NCBI GenBank assembly: GCA_017541665.1
Contig: JAFXYP010000027.1
Coordinates: 1-36,154 of the forward strand
Reading direction: 5' to 3'
Source of the DNA: Lentisphaeria bacterium
Lineage (GTDB): Bacteria > Verrucomicrobiota > Lentisphaeria > Victivallales > UBA1829
Length of the DNA stretch: 36,154 nt
Below, piece by piece: positions 15,264-24,228 of this stretch (positions within the stretch are counted from its first letter, which is position 1; each line of letters begins with the position of its first letter). The notes beneath the pieces were generated by a model. That model was not told the origin of the DNA, did no database searches, and saw only the letters and a list, made by a program, of their open reading frames with translations. A program made the position numbers and the translations under genes.

Positions 15264-17048
15264 TTATTTCAGGTCGTCAAGCCAGAGCACCGGAGAGGCG
15301 TCGGACGGGACGCGCCAGCCTGCGCTCGGCGAGAGGGAGAGCGGGGAGACAGCGGGGCCGTCGGGCGAACAGGAACGCTTGAACTGCTGGGAGAAGAACC
15401 TGCGGAGGAAGAGTTCGAGCGTGCGGCGGATCTCGTCCGCGGCGTATTTTGCGGCGAAGACCTTCTTCGCTTTGCGGAGGATTTCGCGCGGGGATTCGTT
15501 CAGGCGGACGAGGTGGAAGAGGTAGAAATCGTGCAGTTCGTACGCGCCGAGGATCTGTTCTGTCTTGTGGCCGGACTCGCCGGATTCGGAGGCGGGGACG
15601 AGTTCGGGCGAGACGGGGGTATCGAGGATGTCCTGCAGGACGGGCGCGATCCTGCCGCCGTGTTCGCCGGCGTAGAACGCGACGAGGTGGCGGACGAGGG
15701 TCTTCGGTACGCCGGAATTGACCGCGTACATGCTCATGTGGTCGCCGTTGTAGGTGCACCAGCCGAGCGCGATCTCGGAGAGGTCGCCGGTGCCGACGAC
15801 CAGAGCGTTTTCGCCGTTCGCGATGTCCATCAGGATCTGGGTGCGTTCGCGCGCCTGGGCGTTCTCGAACACCACGTCGGCGACCTTCGGGTCGTGCCCG
15901 ATGTCGGCGAAGTGCTGGAGGCAGGCGGGACGGATGTCGACGGTGCGGCAGTCGCAGCCGAGGAGCCCGGCGAGGCGCGCGGCGTTGTTCTTCGTGCGCG
16001 CCGTGGTGCCGAATCCGGGCATGGAGACCGCGACCACCGAGGACGCGGGCAGGTTGAGCGCAGAGACGGCTTCGTGCGCGACGAGGAGTGCCAAAGTGGA
16101 ATCGAGTCCGCCGGATACGCCGATCACGAGCTTGGATGCGTGAGCGGTCGCCATGCGGTGCGCCAGTGCGGATTCGAGCGAGGCGGCGATCCAGATGGTG
16201 CCCGTGCGGTCCTTCGGCAGGAAGGGCAGCGGGTCGCGCCCGAGCGAGGCGAGGCGCTTCGGGTCTTCCTCAAATGCCAGGAGATACTGCGTTTTCGCGG
16301 GCTCGAACGCCGCATCGAACTCCAGCGAGGGACACGGGTCGGAGAGGTCGGCGAGCACCGGTTTTCCGTCGTGGACCATCACGCTGCAGCAGACGGGCAT
16401 GCCGTAGAAACCGTCCGTGACGGATTCGCCGGATTTCGGCGCGGCGAGGATGAAGTCCGCCTGGTGCTCCTTTGCCGCAGCGAGCGCGAACGAACGGAAG
16501 TCCGCGGGTGCCATGAGGGCGGACGGGACCGCGGACGGGCAGAGGATGAGGCGTTCGGGATTGCGTTTGCGGCGGGTGGAGACGAGCTCGATCGGGGCGA
16601 AGACGGTTGCCGGGGCGTCGAGCGGCTTTTTGTTGCGCGCGATGATCTTTCCGTCGCGGATGCAGAGCGTGACGGCGTAAAGGACGCCGGATCTGGTGCG
16701 TTCGGGGATGCCGATGACGAACGTGACGGGGAGCGCGGCGGTTTCCTTCAGGAGGAACTTGACGGCCTTCCGCGCGGCGTCGAGCAGGATGTTCTGCCGG
16801 AAGAGGTCGCCGCAGGAGGCGCCGGTGATGCAGAGTTCGGGGAAGACGACGGCGGAGACGCCGAAGGACGCGTACATCTCGAGCGCGGCGAGGATCTCGT
16901 GCGCATTCCACATCGGGTCGGCGAGGCGGAATCCCGCACCGGAGACGTCCGCGGCGGCTTTCATGCGTTTGGATTTCGGAAGCGCGGCGGGTTTCGTCGC
17001 GACGGTTTTCCTGACGGGGGATTTCTTCGTTTTGTTCGAGGCAGGCAT
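15264..17048 (-). CDS. nadE: two-domain NAD(+) synthase, glutaminase domain apparently degenerate
   Basis: 594 residues. The C-terminal synthetase domain is intact: IGVSGGLDSTLALLVAHE (P-loop 312-318), VVGTGDLSEIALGWCTYNGDHMSMY and the KTLVRHL region; it amidates deamido-NAD to NAD. The N-terminal nitrilase-like domain has the glutamate in VVFPELCITGASCGDLF (Glu71) and a candidate lysine (NKKPLD, 139-141). After that the expected segment with the catalytic cysteine (EICEDxW-type) is not found: sequence passes to ERLILCPSAVPSAL (166-178), which resembles the later NPSASP strand. The protein is also shorter than most two-domain enzymes. It may be ammonia-dependent. A basic 28-residue N-terminal tail precedes the domain; the ATG at 17048 has AGGA 10 nt upstream. 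Confidence 0.9.
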   Translation of the reverse strand: MPASNKTKKSPVRKTVATKPAALPKSKRMKAAADVSGAGFRLADPMWNAHEILAALEMYASFGVSAVVFPELCITGASCGDLFRQNILLDAARKAVKFLLKETAALPVTFVIGIPERTRSGVLYAVTLCIRDGKIIARNKKPLDAPATVFAPIELVSTRRKRNPERLILCPSAVPSALMAPADFRSFALAAAKEHQADFILAAPKSGESVTDGFYGMPVCCSVMVHDGKPVLADLSDPCPSLEFDAAFEPAKTQYLLAFEEDPKRLASLGRDPLPFLPKDRTGTIWIAASLESALAHRMATAHASKLVIGVSGGLDSTLALLVAHEAVSALNLPASSVVAVSMPGFGTTARTKNNAARLAGLLGCDCRTVDIRPACLQHFADIGHDPKVADVVFENAQARERTQILMDIANGENALVVGTGDLSEIALGWCTYNGDHMSMYAVNSGVPKTLVRHLVAFYAGEHGGRIAPVLQDILDTPVSPELVPASESGESGHKTEQILGAYELHDFYLFHLVRLNESPREILRKAKKVFAAKYAADEIRRTLELFLRRFFSQQFKRSCSPDGPAVSPLSLSPSAGWRVPSDASPVLWLDDLK

Positions 17049-17065
17049 GGCGAGGTGATCCTATG

Positions 17066-19039
17066 TTATTTCCGCCCGAAGCGGCGTTCGATTTCGGAGA
17101 TGGAGATGTTGAGCATGGTGGGGCGTCCGTGCGGGCAGGAATAGGGCAGGGCGCAGTGTGACATCTGTTCGATGAGCGCGGCGGCCTCCTGGAGGGAGAG
17201 CCTGTCGTGCGCCTTGACGGCGGCCTTGCAGGCGGCGCGTGCGAGGGTGTCCGTGGCGAGTCGCTGGCCCGCGCCGTATTCGCCGATCCTGGCGAGCATG
17301 TCGTGAAAGAACCCGCCGACGTTTTCCTGCTTGATGGCGGCGGGGATGGAGTTCAGCTTGATGGTGTTGCGCCCGAAGGGCTCGATCTCGAACCCGATGT
17401 TCTCGAATTCGCGGAGGTTGCGGGCGACGTACGCCATGTCCGCTGGCGACAGCTCGATGGTGATCGGCATCAGGAGCTTCTGCGAGAGCGTGCCGTCGAT
17501 GCCGTTCAGGATGCGTTCGAAAAGCACGCGTTCGTGCGCGGCATGCTGGTCGATCAGCACGAGGCCGCCGGGAATGGCCGCCACGATGTAGGAATTCTCC
17601 AGCACGCCGAGCAGGCGCAGGCCGGTGCCGCCGAAATCGGACGCGGGGGCGTCCTCCGCCACGAGGCGGAAATCGGGACGGGGTTCATCCGGGGCGGAAT
17701 CCCGAAGTTCTTCCGGCGGGATCGGCAGGTCGCCGTCCTCCGTCTGCTGCGCGCCGCCGCAGGGTGTGTTTCCCGTTTTTTGCGCAGCGGGAGCGTTTTG
17801 GAACGGCGCATGGAGGCCGGGCCCGATGACTCGGTACCCCACGCGGGCGGATTCGAGGAGGGATTCGACGGAGGTGACGATGCCGGAAGCCGGGACCGGG
17901 ACGTCGTCGGCATCCGAGGCGGAAACACGGATGTCCGCCGTGCCGTCCGGGATGTCCTGCGGGCGGATGTCCGGCGAAAAATCGGGGAACAGCCGGGAGG
18001 AGGTCTCCGCGGGGTCGTTCATGCCCTCCGCCGTGACGGGGATCACGGCGTCGTGGGTGCGAAGCGCAGCGGACACGGCCGTGCGGACCGCGGCGATCAC
18101 GTCGAACTCGTTCCGGAACCGGACTTCGCGTTTGGTCGGGTGGACGTTCACGTCGACGGATCCGAGCGGCATGGTGAGGAAGACGAGCGCGGGCTGGAAC
18201 CTGCCGCGCTCGAGCATGGGGCCGCAGGCTTCCTTGATGGCGCGGTAGACGGGGGCGGATTCGACGGGGCGGGCGTTGACGAAGATGCGCTGCTCGGCGC
18301 GTGAATTGCGCGTGAATCCGCGCCTCGCGATGAATCCGTTCACGGTGATGCCGCGTTCGGTGCGGGAGAAGGGCAGGAGCGCGCCGGCGTATTCGCGGCC
18401 GAAGAACTCGGTGATGCGCGGAAGGATGGACGGCGCGGCGGGCGTGGAGAGCAGGATGCGTCCGTCTGCCTTCAGCACGAACGCGACGTCATGGTGCGCC
18501 AGTGCGATGTTCGAGAGGATTTCGACGATGTGGCGTTCCTCGGTCGCGACGGTGCGGAGGAAATTCCTGCGCGCAGGGACATTGAAGAAAAGGTCGCGTG
18601 CGATGACTTCGGTGCCGGGCGGGCATCCGGCGGGCTTCTCCGTGACGGCCTTGCCGCCCGCGATGAAGACCTCGACGCCTTCGGGCGTTTCGCGGCGGCG
18701 CGTGCGGATGGTCATGCGCGTGACGGCGGCGATACTCGGGATGGCTTCGCCGCGGAACCCGAAGGAGGCGATGCCGAAGATGTCTTCCTCGGAGGAGATC
18801 TTGCTGGTGGAGTGCGGGTCGAGGCAGAGCAGGGCGTCGTCGGCGTCCATGCCCTCGCCGTCGTCCGCGACCGAGATGGAACGGCGGCCGCCGTTTTCGA
18901 TCGTGACGGCGATCTTCAGAGCGCCCGCGTCGAGGGAGTTTTCCACGAGTTCCTTCACGATGGAGGCGGGGCGTTCGACGACTTCGCCCGCCGCGATCTT
19001 GTTGCAGACCTCGTCGCTCAGCTGTCTGATCTTGCTCAT
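17066..19039 (-). CDS. mutL: DNA mismatch repair protein MutL, endonuclease-type
   Basis: 657 residues. GHKL ATPase motifs: NKIAAGEVVERPASIVKELVEN (split at 13-34), DDGEGMDADD (59-68), HSTSKI (76-81), GFRGEAIPSI (94-103). The transducer domain follows to about 330, then a Pro/Asp-rich linker to about 470. The C-terminal dimerisation domain carries the metal-binding endonuclease motif DQHAAHERVLFE (497-508, exact DQHA(x)2E(x)4E) and a CPHGRP motif near 636, so this MutL should nick DNA itself and the host probably lacks MutH. No mutS is nearby. It overlaps the upstream gene by 4 nt (ATGA) and is followed by nadE after 17 nt. Confidence 0.97.
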   Translation of the reverse strand: MSKIRQLSDEVCNKIAAGEVVERPASIVKELVENSLDAGALKIAVTIENGGRRSISVADDGEGMDADDALLCLDPHSTSKISSEEDIFGIASFGFRGEAIPSIAAVTRMTIRTRRRETPEGVEVFIAGGKAVTEKPAGCPPGTEVIARDLFFNVPARRNFLRTVATEERHIVEILSNIALAHHDVAFVLKADGRILLSTPAAPSILPRITEFFGREYAGALLPFSRTERGITVNGFIARRGFTRNSRAEQRIFVNARPVESAPVYRAIKEACGPMLERGRFQPALVFLTMPLGSVDVNVHPTKREVRFRNEFDVIAAVRTAVSAALRTHDAVIPVTAEGMNDPAETSSRLFPDFSPDIRPQDIPDGTADIRVSASDADDVPVPASGIVTSVESLLESARVGYRVIGPGLHAPFQNAPAAQKTGNTPCGGAQQTEDGDLPIPPEELRDSAPDEPRPDFRLVAEDAPASDFGGTGLRLLGVLENSYIVAAIPGGLVLIDQHAAHERVLFERILNGIDGTLSQKLLMPITIELSPADMAYVARNLREFENIGFEIEPFGRNTIKLNSIPAAIKQENVGGFFHDMLARIGEYGAGQRLATDTLARAACKAAVKAHDRLSLQEAAALIEQMSHCALPYSCPHGRPTMLNISISEIERRFGRK

Positions 19040-19557
19040 GACGCGGTCCTTTCCTCCGGTGTGTCCGTGCCGGACGGGAGCGTCCCGGGCATGGGCGACG
19101 GAAGCAGGAAGAGCATGCGTTCATCGTAATAATCCGCCTCGTCGTCGCGTCCCGAGGCATGCAGGACACTGGAGAGCAGGTAGACGATCTCGATGTCGTC
19201 GGGATAGAACAGGAAAAGCGTACGGAGCAGGTCTTCGGCGTGTCCGTATTCCCCGTCGTTCAGCATGCGCCTTGCCTCGACGATGTCCTGCTGGACGTTG
19301 GGGCGGGCCTGTCCGCCCTCGCCCGAGACGGGGAAGAATCCCGGAAACAGGAAATCGCCGGAGAAGACGATCGGGTCGCGGGCGTCCAGCGCGATGGTGA
19401 AGCCGGAGTCGTCCGGCCTGGACGAAGCCTCCTCCTCCGTGTTGATCCTGTAGAGGGAGATGATGATGACGGTCGTGAGGATGACGAACGCCATGAAGAT
19501 GATGAACGGGGCCATGTCGCCGGCCGGATTGTCCCTGTTGTTCGCGGGAGCAGGCAC
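19036..19557 (-). CDS. small membrane-anchored TPR-like protein
   Basis: 173 residues from a GTG start at 19557, chosen because GGAGG stands 6 nt upstream; an ATG at 19515 is the alternative. One membrane segment (FIIFMAFVILTTVIIISLY, about 18-36) follows a short N-terminus. The soluble part has a linker and then a helix-turn-helix TPR-like pair (DIVEARRMLNDGEYGHAEDLLRTLFLFYP, DDIEIVYLLSSVLHASGRDDEADYYDERML). It starts one base after the ABC-ATPase stop and overlaps mutL by 4 nt, so expression is coupled to both. Function unknown. Confidence 0.8.
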   Translation of the reverse strand: MPAPANNRDNPAGDMAPFIIFMAFVILTTVIIISLYRINTEEEASSRPDDSGFTIALDARDPIVFSGDFLFPGFFPVSGEGGQARPNVQQDIVEARRMLNDGEYGHAEDLLRTLFLFYPDDIEIVYLLSSVLHASGRDDEADYYDERMLFLLPSPMPGTLPSGTDTPEERTAS

Positions 19558-19558
19558 G

Positions 19559-20581
19559 TCAGGCCTCCTTCCCCGCAGTCAGGCCGGGAGGGAAATGGCA
19601 GGCGCAGGCATGGCTGGGGACGAGTTCGCGGAGCCGGGGCGGCTCCTCCCGGCAGAGGCGGCGCTGTTCCTCCGAGAGCGAGTCGGCATATTCGCAGCGG
19701 TCGCAGAAACGGCATCCGCGTCCGAACTTGTCAGGGGAGGGGACGGTGCCGCGGATGGTGTTCAGCCGGTTGTGTTCGCCGCCGAGCACGGGAACGGCGC
19801 GGATGAGCGCGGACGTGTACGGATGGATCGGATGTGCGATGAGTTCGGCGACGGGCGCGGTCTCGATGATGCGTCCGGCGTACATGACGGCGACGCGGTC
19901 GGCGAGCTCCGCCACGATCCCGAGGTTGTGCGTGACCAGGATCACGGCCATGCCGCGGTCTTTCTTCAGAGAGAGCAGGAGGTCGAGGATCTGCGCCTGG
20001 ATCGTCACATCCAGCGCGGTGGTGGGTTCATCCGCGACCAGGATGGACGGCGCGCATCCGAGCGCCATGGCGATCATCACGCGCTGCTGCATGCCGCCGG
20101 ACATCTCGTGGGGATACTGTTTCGCGCGGTTGGCGGGATCCGGGATGCCGACCTGGCGCAGAAGTTCCACGGCCTCTTCGAACGGGTCGGAGACGTCCTT
20201 GCGGTGCAGCCGGACGGCCTCGGCGATCTGGTCGCCCACGCGGAAGACCGGGTTCAAAGACACGGAAGGTTCCTGAAATATATAGGAAATGCAGCCGCCG
20301 CGCACCTGGCGCAGGGCGCGTTCGCCGAGCTGGAGCACATCCGCCACGCCGCCGTGTTCCGGGCCGCGGTCGAGCAGGACCTCGCCGGAAAGCACGACCG
20401 GGGGCTCCGGAAGGAGACGGGCGAGCGACATGCAGGTTACGCTTTTGCCGCATCCGCTTTCCCCGACCAGGGCGAGCATTTCGCCGCGTTCGAGCGAGAA
20501 CGAGACATCCGTGACGGTGGGCTGGAGTCCGCCGTCGGTGCGGAACTGAACAGAAAGGTTTTTAACTTCGAGCAAAGGCAT
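19559..20581 (-). CDS. ABC transporter ATP-binding protein, OppD/DppD type
   Basis: 340 residues. The ATG at 20581 (MPLLEVKNLSVQFRTDGG) is used rather than an upstream in-frame ATG because homology starts here and GGAG is about 8 nt upstream. Walker A GESGCGKSV (about 37-45), signature MSGGMQQRVMIAMALG, Walker B ILVADEPTTALD and H-loop VTHNLG are intact. The C-terminal oligopeptide-type extension (GTVPSPDKFGRGCRFCDRCEYADSL) places it with peptide/nickel uptake ATPases. Its permeases, binding protein and OppF-type partner are not in the window; it heads an operon with mutL and nadE, so it is an orphan ATPase here. Confidence 0.93.
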   Translation of the reverse strand: MPLLEVKNLSVQFRTDGGLQPTVTDVSFSLERGEMLALVGESGCGKSVTCMSLARLLPEPPVVLSGEVLLDRGPEHGGVADVLQLGERALRQVRGGCISYIFQEPSVSLNPVFRVGDQIAEAVRLHRKDVSDPFEEAVELLRQVGIPDPANRAKQYPHEMSGGMQQRVMIAMALGCAPSILVADEPTTALDVTIQAQILDLLLSLKKDRGMAVILVTHNLGIVAELADRVAVMYAGRIIETAPVAELIAHPIHPYTSALIRAVPVLGGEHNRLNTIRGTVPSPDKFGRGCRFCDRCEYADSLSEEQRRLCREEPPRLRELVPSHACACHFPPGLTAGKEA

Positions 20582-20610
20582 GGCAAGTCTCCGGAAAATC
20601 ACTGCATAAT

Positions 20611-20638
20611 AACATACAGCGGGAACAGCGGAAATCAA
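20611..20638 (-). promoter_or_regulatory. candidate promoter of the ABC-ATPase/mutL/nadE operon
   Basis: Minus strand: TTGATT (20638-20633), 16-nt spacer, TATGTT (20616-20611). Back to back with the PL11 promoter; 32 nt separate the two -35 boxes. Confidence 0.45.
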
Positions 20639-20670
20639 TTGCGAAAGCCAAAGAAACGGCAAAAAAATCC

Positions 20671-20699
20671 TTGACAATCCCCCCGGACAATGCTATATT
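20671..20699 (+). promoter_or_regulatory. near-consensus vegetative promoter of the PL11 lyase gene
   Basis: TTGACA (20671-20676), 17-nt spacer, TATATT (20694-20699), preceded by an A-rich stretch (20661-20667) that could act as an UP element. Predicted leader about 95 nt. Confidence 0.8.
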
Positions 20700-20800
20700 G
20701 CCATATCCGCATTGAAACAACAAGGACGAGGGGTCCGTCTCGCGGCGCCGTCTCCCGTCCGGCCCCGTCCCCAAATGAAACACCTGAAGGAGACAGAACG

Positions 20801-22726
20801 ATGTTGAAACGATCCTTTTATGCCGCCGCGGCAACCGTGTCCGCGTTGGCGTTCCTTGCATGTCCGCTCCACGCCCAGCGCGAGCCGACGCCGATCAATC
20901 CGCCGACCGGATACGATTTTTCCAAGCTCAAAATGGAAAGGCTCGGACGCGGCGCGATCGCGGTCCGGCAGAGCCCGGACGAGGTGTTCGTGACATGGCG
21001 CTATCTTTCGAGGGACGCGAGGAACACTTCGTTCAACGTGTACCGGGACGGGAAGAAGCTCAACGCCGAACCGGTCACAGAGGTGACGTATTATGTTGAC
21101 CGGAACAGAGGCGGCGGAACGTATGCCGTGAAGCCGGTCGTCGACGGGAAGGAGCTGGAGGAACCGTCCGCGGAGTACCGGCTGCCGGAGAACGCTCCCG
21201 TCGGATATGTGAACATTCCGCTGGACAGGCCCGCGGACGGGAAAGCGCCGAACGGCGAGGCGTACAATTATTCGCCGAACGATGCGTCGGCGGGTGACGT
21301 GGACGGCGACGGCGAATTCGAGATCATATTGAAGTGGGACCCGTCGAATTCGCGCGACAACGCGCACGACGGCTACACCGGAAATGTCTATCTGGACTGC
21401 TACAAGCTCGGCCGCACGGAGAAGATGTGGAGAATCGACCTCGGGCGGAACATCCGCGCCGGGGCGCATTACACGCAGTTCATGGTCTACGATCTCGACG
21501 GCGACGGCATCGCCGAGGTCGTCTGCAAGACGGCCGACGGAACGGTCGACGGCACGGGCAAAGTCATCGGCGACGCGGACGCGGACTACCGCACCCCGCA
21601 GGGCCGCATCCTGACCGGCCCGGAATACCTGACCGTTTTTTCCGGGAAAACCGGCGCCGCACTGGAGACCATCCCGTACGAGGTGCCGCGCGGCAATCCG
21701 CGCGACTGGGGCGACAACTACGGCAACCGCTGCGACAGGTTCCTGGCGGCGGTCGGGTACCTGGACGGCGAACGGCCGAGCGTCATCCTGTGCCGCGGGT
21801 ACTACACGCGGGCGTACCTGGCGGCGTACGACTGGGATGGACAGCACCTCGTGAAACGCTGGACGTTCGATTCCGATCTGCCGGAAAACCGCGGCTACGC
21901 GGGGCAGGGCAACCACAACCTGCGCGTGGGCGACGTGGATGGCGACGGCAGGGACGAGATCGTGTACGGGTCCTGCACGATCGACGACGACGGCAAGGGG
22001 CTGTACACGACCGGGCTCGGGCACGGCGACGCCATGCACCTGACGCAGTTCGCCTGGGACATGCCCGGGCTCCAGGTGTGGTGCTGCCATGAGAACAAGC
22101 GAGACGGCGCGACCCTGCGCGACGCCGCCACCGGGAAGATCCTGCATCAGGTCCGCCGCAGCTCCGACGTCGGGCGCTGCATGGCCGCCGACATCGACCC
22201 GACCAACCCCGGCGTCGAGATGTGGGCGTCCGGCATCCCGCCGCAGACCGTGAAGGGCGAGGCGCTGCCCGGCAACCCGCGCGGGCTCTCCTGCAACATG
22301 GCCGTGTGGTGGGACGACGACCTCTGCCGCGAACTGCTCGACGGCAACACGGTCAGCAAATTCAACGCCGCGCAGGGGGTCTGCGTGCCCGTGATGCGTT
22401 TCGAGGGATGCTCGTCCAACAACGGCACGAAGTCCACGCCATGCCTTCAGGGCGACCTCTTCGGCGACTGGCGCGAGGAGGTGCTCATGCGGACCGGCGA
22501 CAACCGCAGCCTCCGCCTGTACGTCTCGACCATCCCGACCGCCTACCGGTTCCATACGTTCCTGGAGGACCCGGTGTACCGGATCAGCCTGGCGACCGAG
22601 AACGTGGCGTACAACCAGCCGACGCAGCCCGGGTTCTATTTCGGCCCCGACCTCATTTTCAAGGCCGCGAAGCCCGACCGCGGCGTGCTTTTCCGCGGGA
22701 CGGTCCTCCGGGTGTACGTGCGTTGA
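20801..22726 (+). CDS. rhamnogalacturonan lyase, polysaccharide lyase family 11
   Basis: 641 residues, about the size of secreted PL11 enzymes such as YesW/YesX. It cleaves the rhamnose-galacturonate backbone of pectin by beta-elimination. The ATG at 20801 has AAGGAG 9 nt upstream and opens a signal peptide (about 1-26, ending PLHAQ). A fibronectin-III-like domain (VTWRYLSRDARNTSFNVYRDG) is followed by the eight-bladed propeller with calcium-binding loops of DxDGDG type (GDVDGDGEFEI, DLDGDGIAEVV, GDVDGDGRDEI) and typical PL11 strings (NYSPNDASAGD, KTADGTVDG, WGDNYGNRCDRFLA). It stands alone behind a strong promoter and ends at a bidirectional terminator. Endo or exo mode cannot be told from sequence. 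Confidence 0.95.
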   Translation: MLKRSFYAAAATVSALAFLACPLHAQREPTPINPPTGYDFSKLKMERLGRGAIAVRQSPDEVFVTWRYLSRDARNTSFNVYRDGKKLNAEPVTEVTYYVDRNRGGGTYAVKPVVDGKELEEPSAEYRLPENAPVGYVNIPLDRPADGKAPNGEAYNYSPNDASAGDVDGDGEFEIILKWDPSNSRDNAHDGYTGNVYLDCYKLGRTEKMWRIDLGRNIRAGAHYTQFMVYDLDGDGIAEVVCKTADGTVDGTGKVIGDADADYRTPQGRILTGPEYLTVFSGKTGAALETIPYEVPRGNPRDWGDNYGNRCDRFLAAVGYLDGERPSVILCRGYYTRAYLAAYDWDGQHLVKRWTFDSDLPENRGYAGQGNHNLRVGDVDGDGRDEIVYGSCTIDDDGKGLYTTGLGHGDAMHLTQFAWDMPGLQVWCCHENKRDGATLRDAATGKILHQVRRSSDVGRCMAADIDPTNPGVEMWASGIPPQTVKGEALPGNPRGLSCNMAVWWDDDLCRELLDGNTVSKFNAAQGVCVPVMRFEGCSSNNGTKSTPCLQGDLFGDWREEVLMRTGDNRSLRLYVSTIPTAYRFHTFLEDPVYRISLATENVAYNQPTQPGFYFGPDLIFKAAKPDRGVLFRGTVLRVYVR

Positions 22727-22752
22727 GGTGCGAAACGGACGGAATGAAAAGG

Positions 22753-22788
22753 ATCCCCTCCCGGCTGAACAAACGGCCCGGAGGGGAT
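22753..22788. terminator. bidirectional terminator between the PL11 and CCA-enzyme genes
   Basis: ATCCCCTCC (22753-22761) pairs with GGAGGGGAT (22780-22788). Short T-rich runs follow on both strands (TGTCTTA on plus; CCTTTTCATT on minus). It lies between convergent stops at 22726 and 22813. Confidence 0.7.
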
Positions 22789-22812
22789 TGTCTTATGGGT
22801 TGAATGCGGGCG

Positions 22813-24168
22813 TCAGAGGTCCAGGTGTTCGACACGGGCTCGGAGCCAGTCGAGCGCCTGTTCCCTGGATTTGAGCTCGCCCTCGAGCCGGAGGTCTTCG
22901 GCCTCGCCGAGGATGCGGCGGAAGACCGCGCCGGGTTTCAAGCCGAGCGCGATGATGTCGTCGCCGGTCAGGAAAGGCTTCGTCGGGGCGGGGAGCCTGG
23001 CGTACTCGCGCATGCGGTCGAGCATGAGGACATAATTGTCGAGCAGCCCGTGGCACGCGATGCAGTCGAGGCGGTGGAGTTCGAGCTCGACCGGGAAATT
23101 CGGGTCGGCGATGATCCGCATCCATTTCGCCTTCTTCATGGCGTGGACGGACGCGAACCGCATGTGGTGGCGAATGGCCGCGGTGATGCAGTCGATCATG
23201 GCGGACGGGAGGCGCAGGCGGGCGAGGATCCCGGCGGCCATGTCTGCGCCCAGGGCTTCATGCCCGTAGAAATGCGGGACGCCGTCCTTGAACGTCTGCG
23301 TGCCGGGTTTGCCGACGTCGTGGAGCAGGGCGCTCCACATGAGCGCGGGCGTGCGCCAGGCGGCGTGGCGGAGCAGGAGCATGGTGTGGACGAAAACGTC
23401 GCCTTCCGGGTGGAACTGCTTCGGCTGCTCCACGCCGCGCATGGCATCGATCTCCGGGAGGATGACCTTCAGAATGCCGAGCCGGGCGAGTATTTCGAAT
23501 CCTTCCGCGGGATACGGCCCGAGCAGGATCTTCTCGAGCTCGGCGCGGATGCGTTCCGCGGCGATCAGGCGAAGTTTTTCCGCCGCGTCGGCAGCCGCCT
23601 GTTCCGAGGCGGGGTCGACCGTGAATCCGAGCTTGGACGCGAACCGGACGAGACGGAGAATGCGGAGATGGTCCTCCCCGAATCGCGTCACCGGGTCGCC
23701 GATGGTGCGGAGCACGCCCGCCCGGAGGTCGTCGAGGCCGCCCACGCAGTCGACCACGGTCCGTTCCGCCGGGTCGAGGAGCAGCCCGTTGACCGTGAAA
23801 TCGCGTCGCGTGACGTCCAGGACCTCGTCGTCCGTATAAACCACATGGTCGGGTCGGCGGCCGTCGCTGTAGCCGCGTTCCGCCCGGAAGGTCGCGACCT
23901 CGACCGGGATGCCGTCGACGACGACCGTGATGATGCCGAACGCGGCACCGATGGGGATTGCCTTGTCGAAGAGCGCTTCGATCGCCTCCGGGCGCGCGGA
24001 CGTGGTGACGTCGACGTCGTCCGGTGTCCGCCCGAGCAGGAGGTCGCGGACGGCGCCGCCCACGAAATAAGCCTTGTGCCCGGCCGCGCGGAGTGCGGCG
24101 GCGACTTTCTGCGCGGCGAGGAAGGCCGGCGTTCGTGGGATGTCTCCGGGAAAAGAAGAGATTTTCAT
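22813..24168 (-). CDS. cca: CCA tRNA nucleotidyltransferase / poly(A) polymerase family with HD domain
   Basis: 451 residues. The class II nucleotidyltransferase head has AYFVGGAVRDLLLGRTPDDVDV (split at 33-54) with the metal-binding Asp51/Asp53, followed by the RRDFTVNGLLLDP motif and the EDHLRILRLVRFASKLGF neck. A C-terminal HD domain follows (HTMLLLRHAA ... LLHDVGKPGTQTF ... HEALGADMA), probably with phosphatase or phosphodiesterase activity on tRNA ends. It adds or repairs the 3' CCA of tRNA. CCA-adding and poly(A)-adding enzymes of this family cannot be separated reliably by eye. It is convergent with PL11 and divergent from nadD. The start has no strong ribosome-binding site. Confidence 0.92.
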   Translation of the reverse strand: MKISSFPGDIPRTPAFLAAQKVAAALRAAGHKAYFVGGAVRDLLLGRTPDDVDVTTSARPEAIEALFDKAIPIGAAFGIITVVVDGIPVEVATFRAERGYSDGRRPDHVVYTDDEVLDVTRRDFTVNGLLLDPAERTVVDCVGGLDDLRAGVLRTIGDPVTRFGEDHLRILRLVRFASKLGFTVDPASEQAAADAAEKLRLIAAERIRAELEKILLGPYPAEGFEILARLGILKVILPEIDAMRGVEQPKQFHPEGDVFVHTMLLLRHAAWRTPALMWSALLHDVGKPGTQTFKDGVPHFYGHEALGADMAAGILARLRLPSAMIDCITAAIRHHMRFASVHAMKKAKWMRIIADPNFPVELELHRLDCIACHGLLDNYVLMLDRMREYARLPAPTKPFLTGDDIIALGLKPGAVFRRILGEAEDLRLEGELKSREQALDWLRARVEHLDL

Positions 24169-24186
24169 GAAAAAACGGTTTGCGGC

Positions 24187-24214
24187 TTGTCTTTTTAACG
24201 GAATCTGCTATGTT
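24187..24214 (+). promoter_or_regulatory. candidate promoter of the nadD operon
   Basis: TTGTCT (24187-24192), 16-nt spacer, TATGTT (24209-24214). Leader about 90 nt. Confidence 0.4.
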
Positions 24215-24228
24215 TAAACAATACATTT

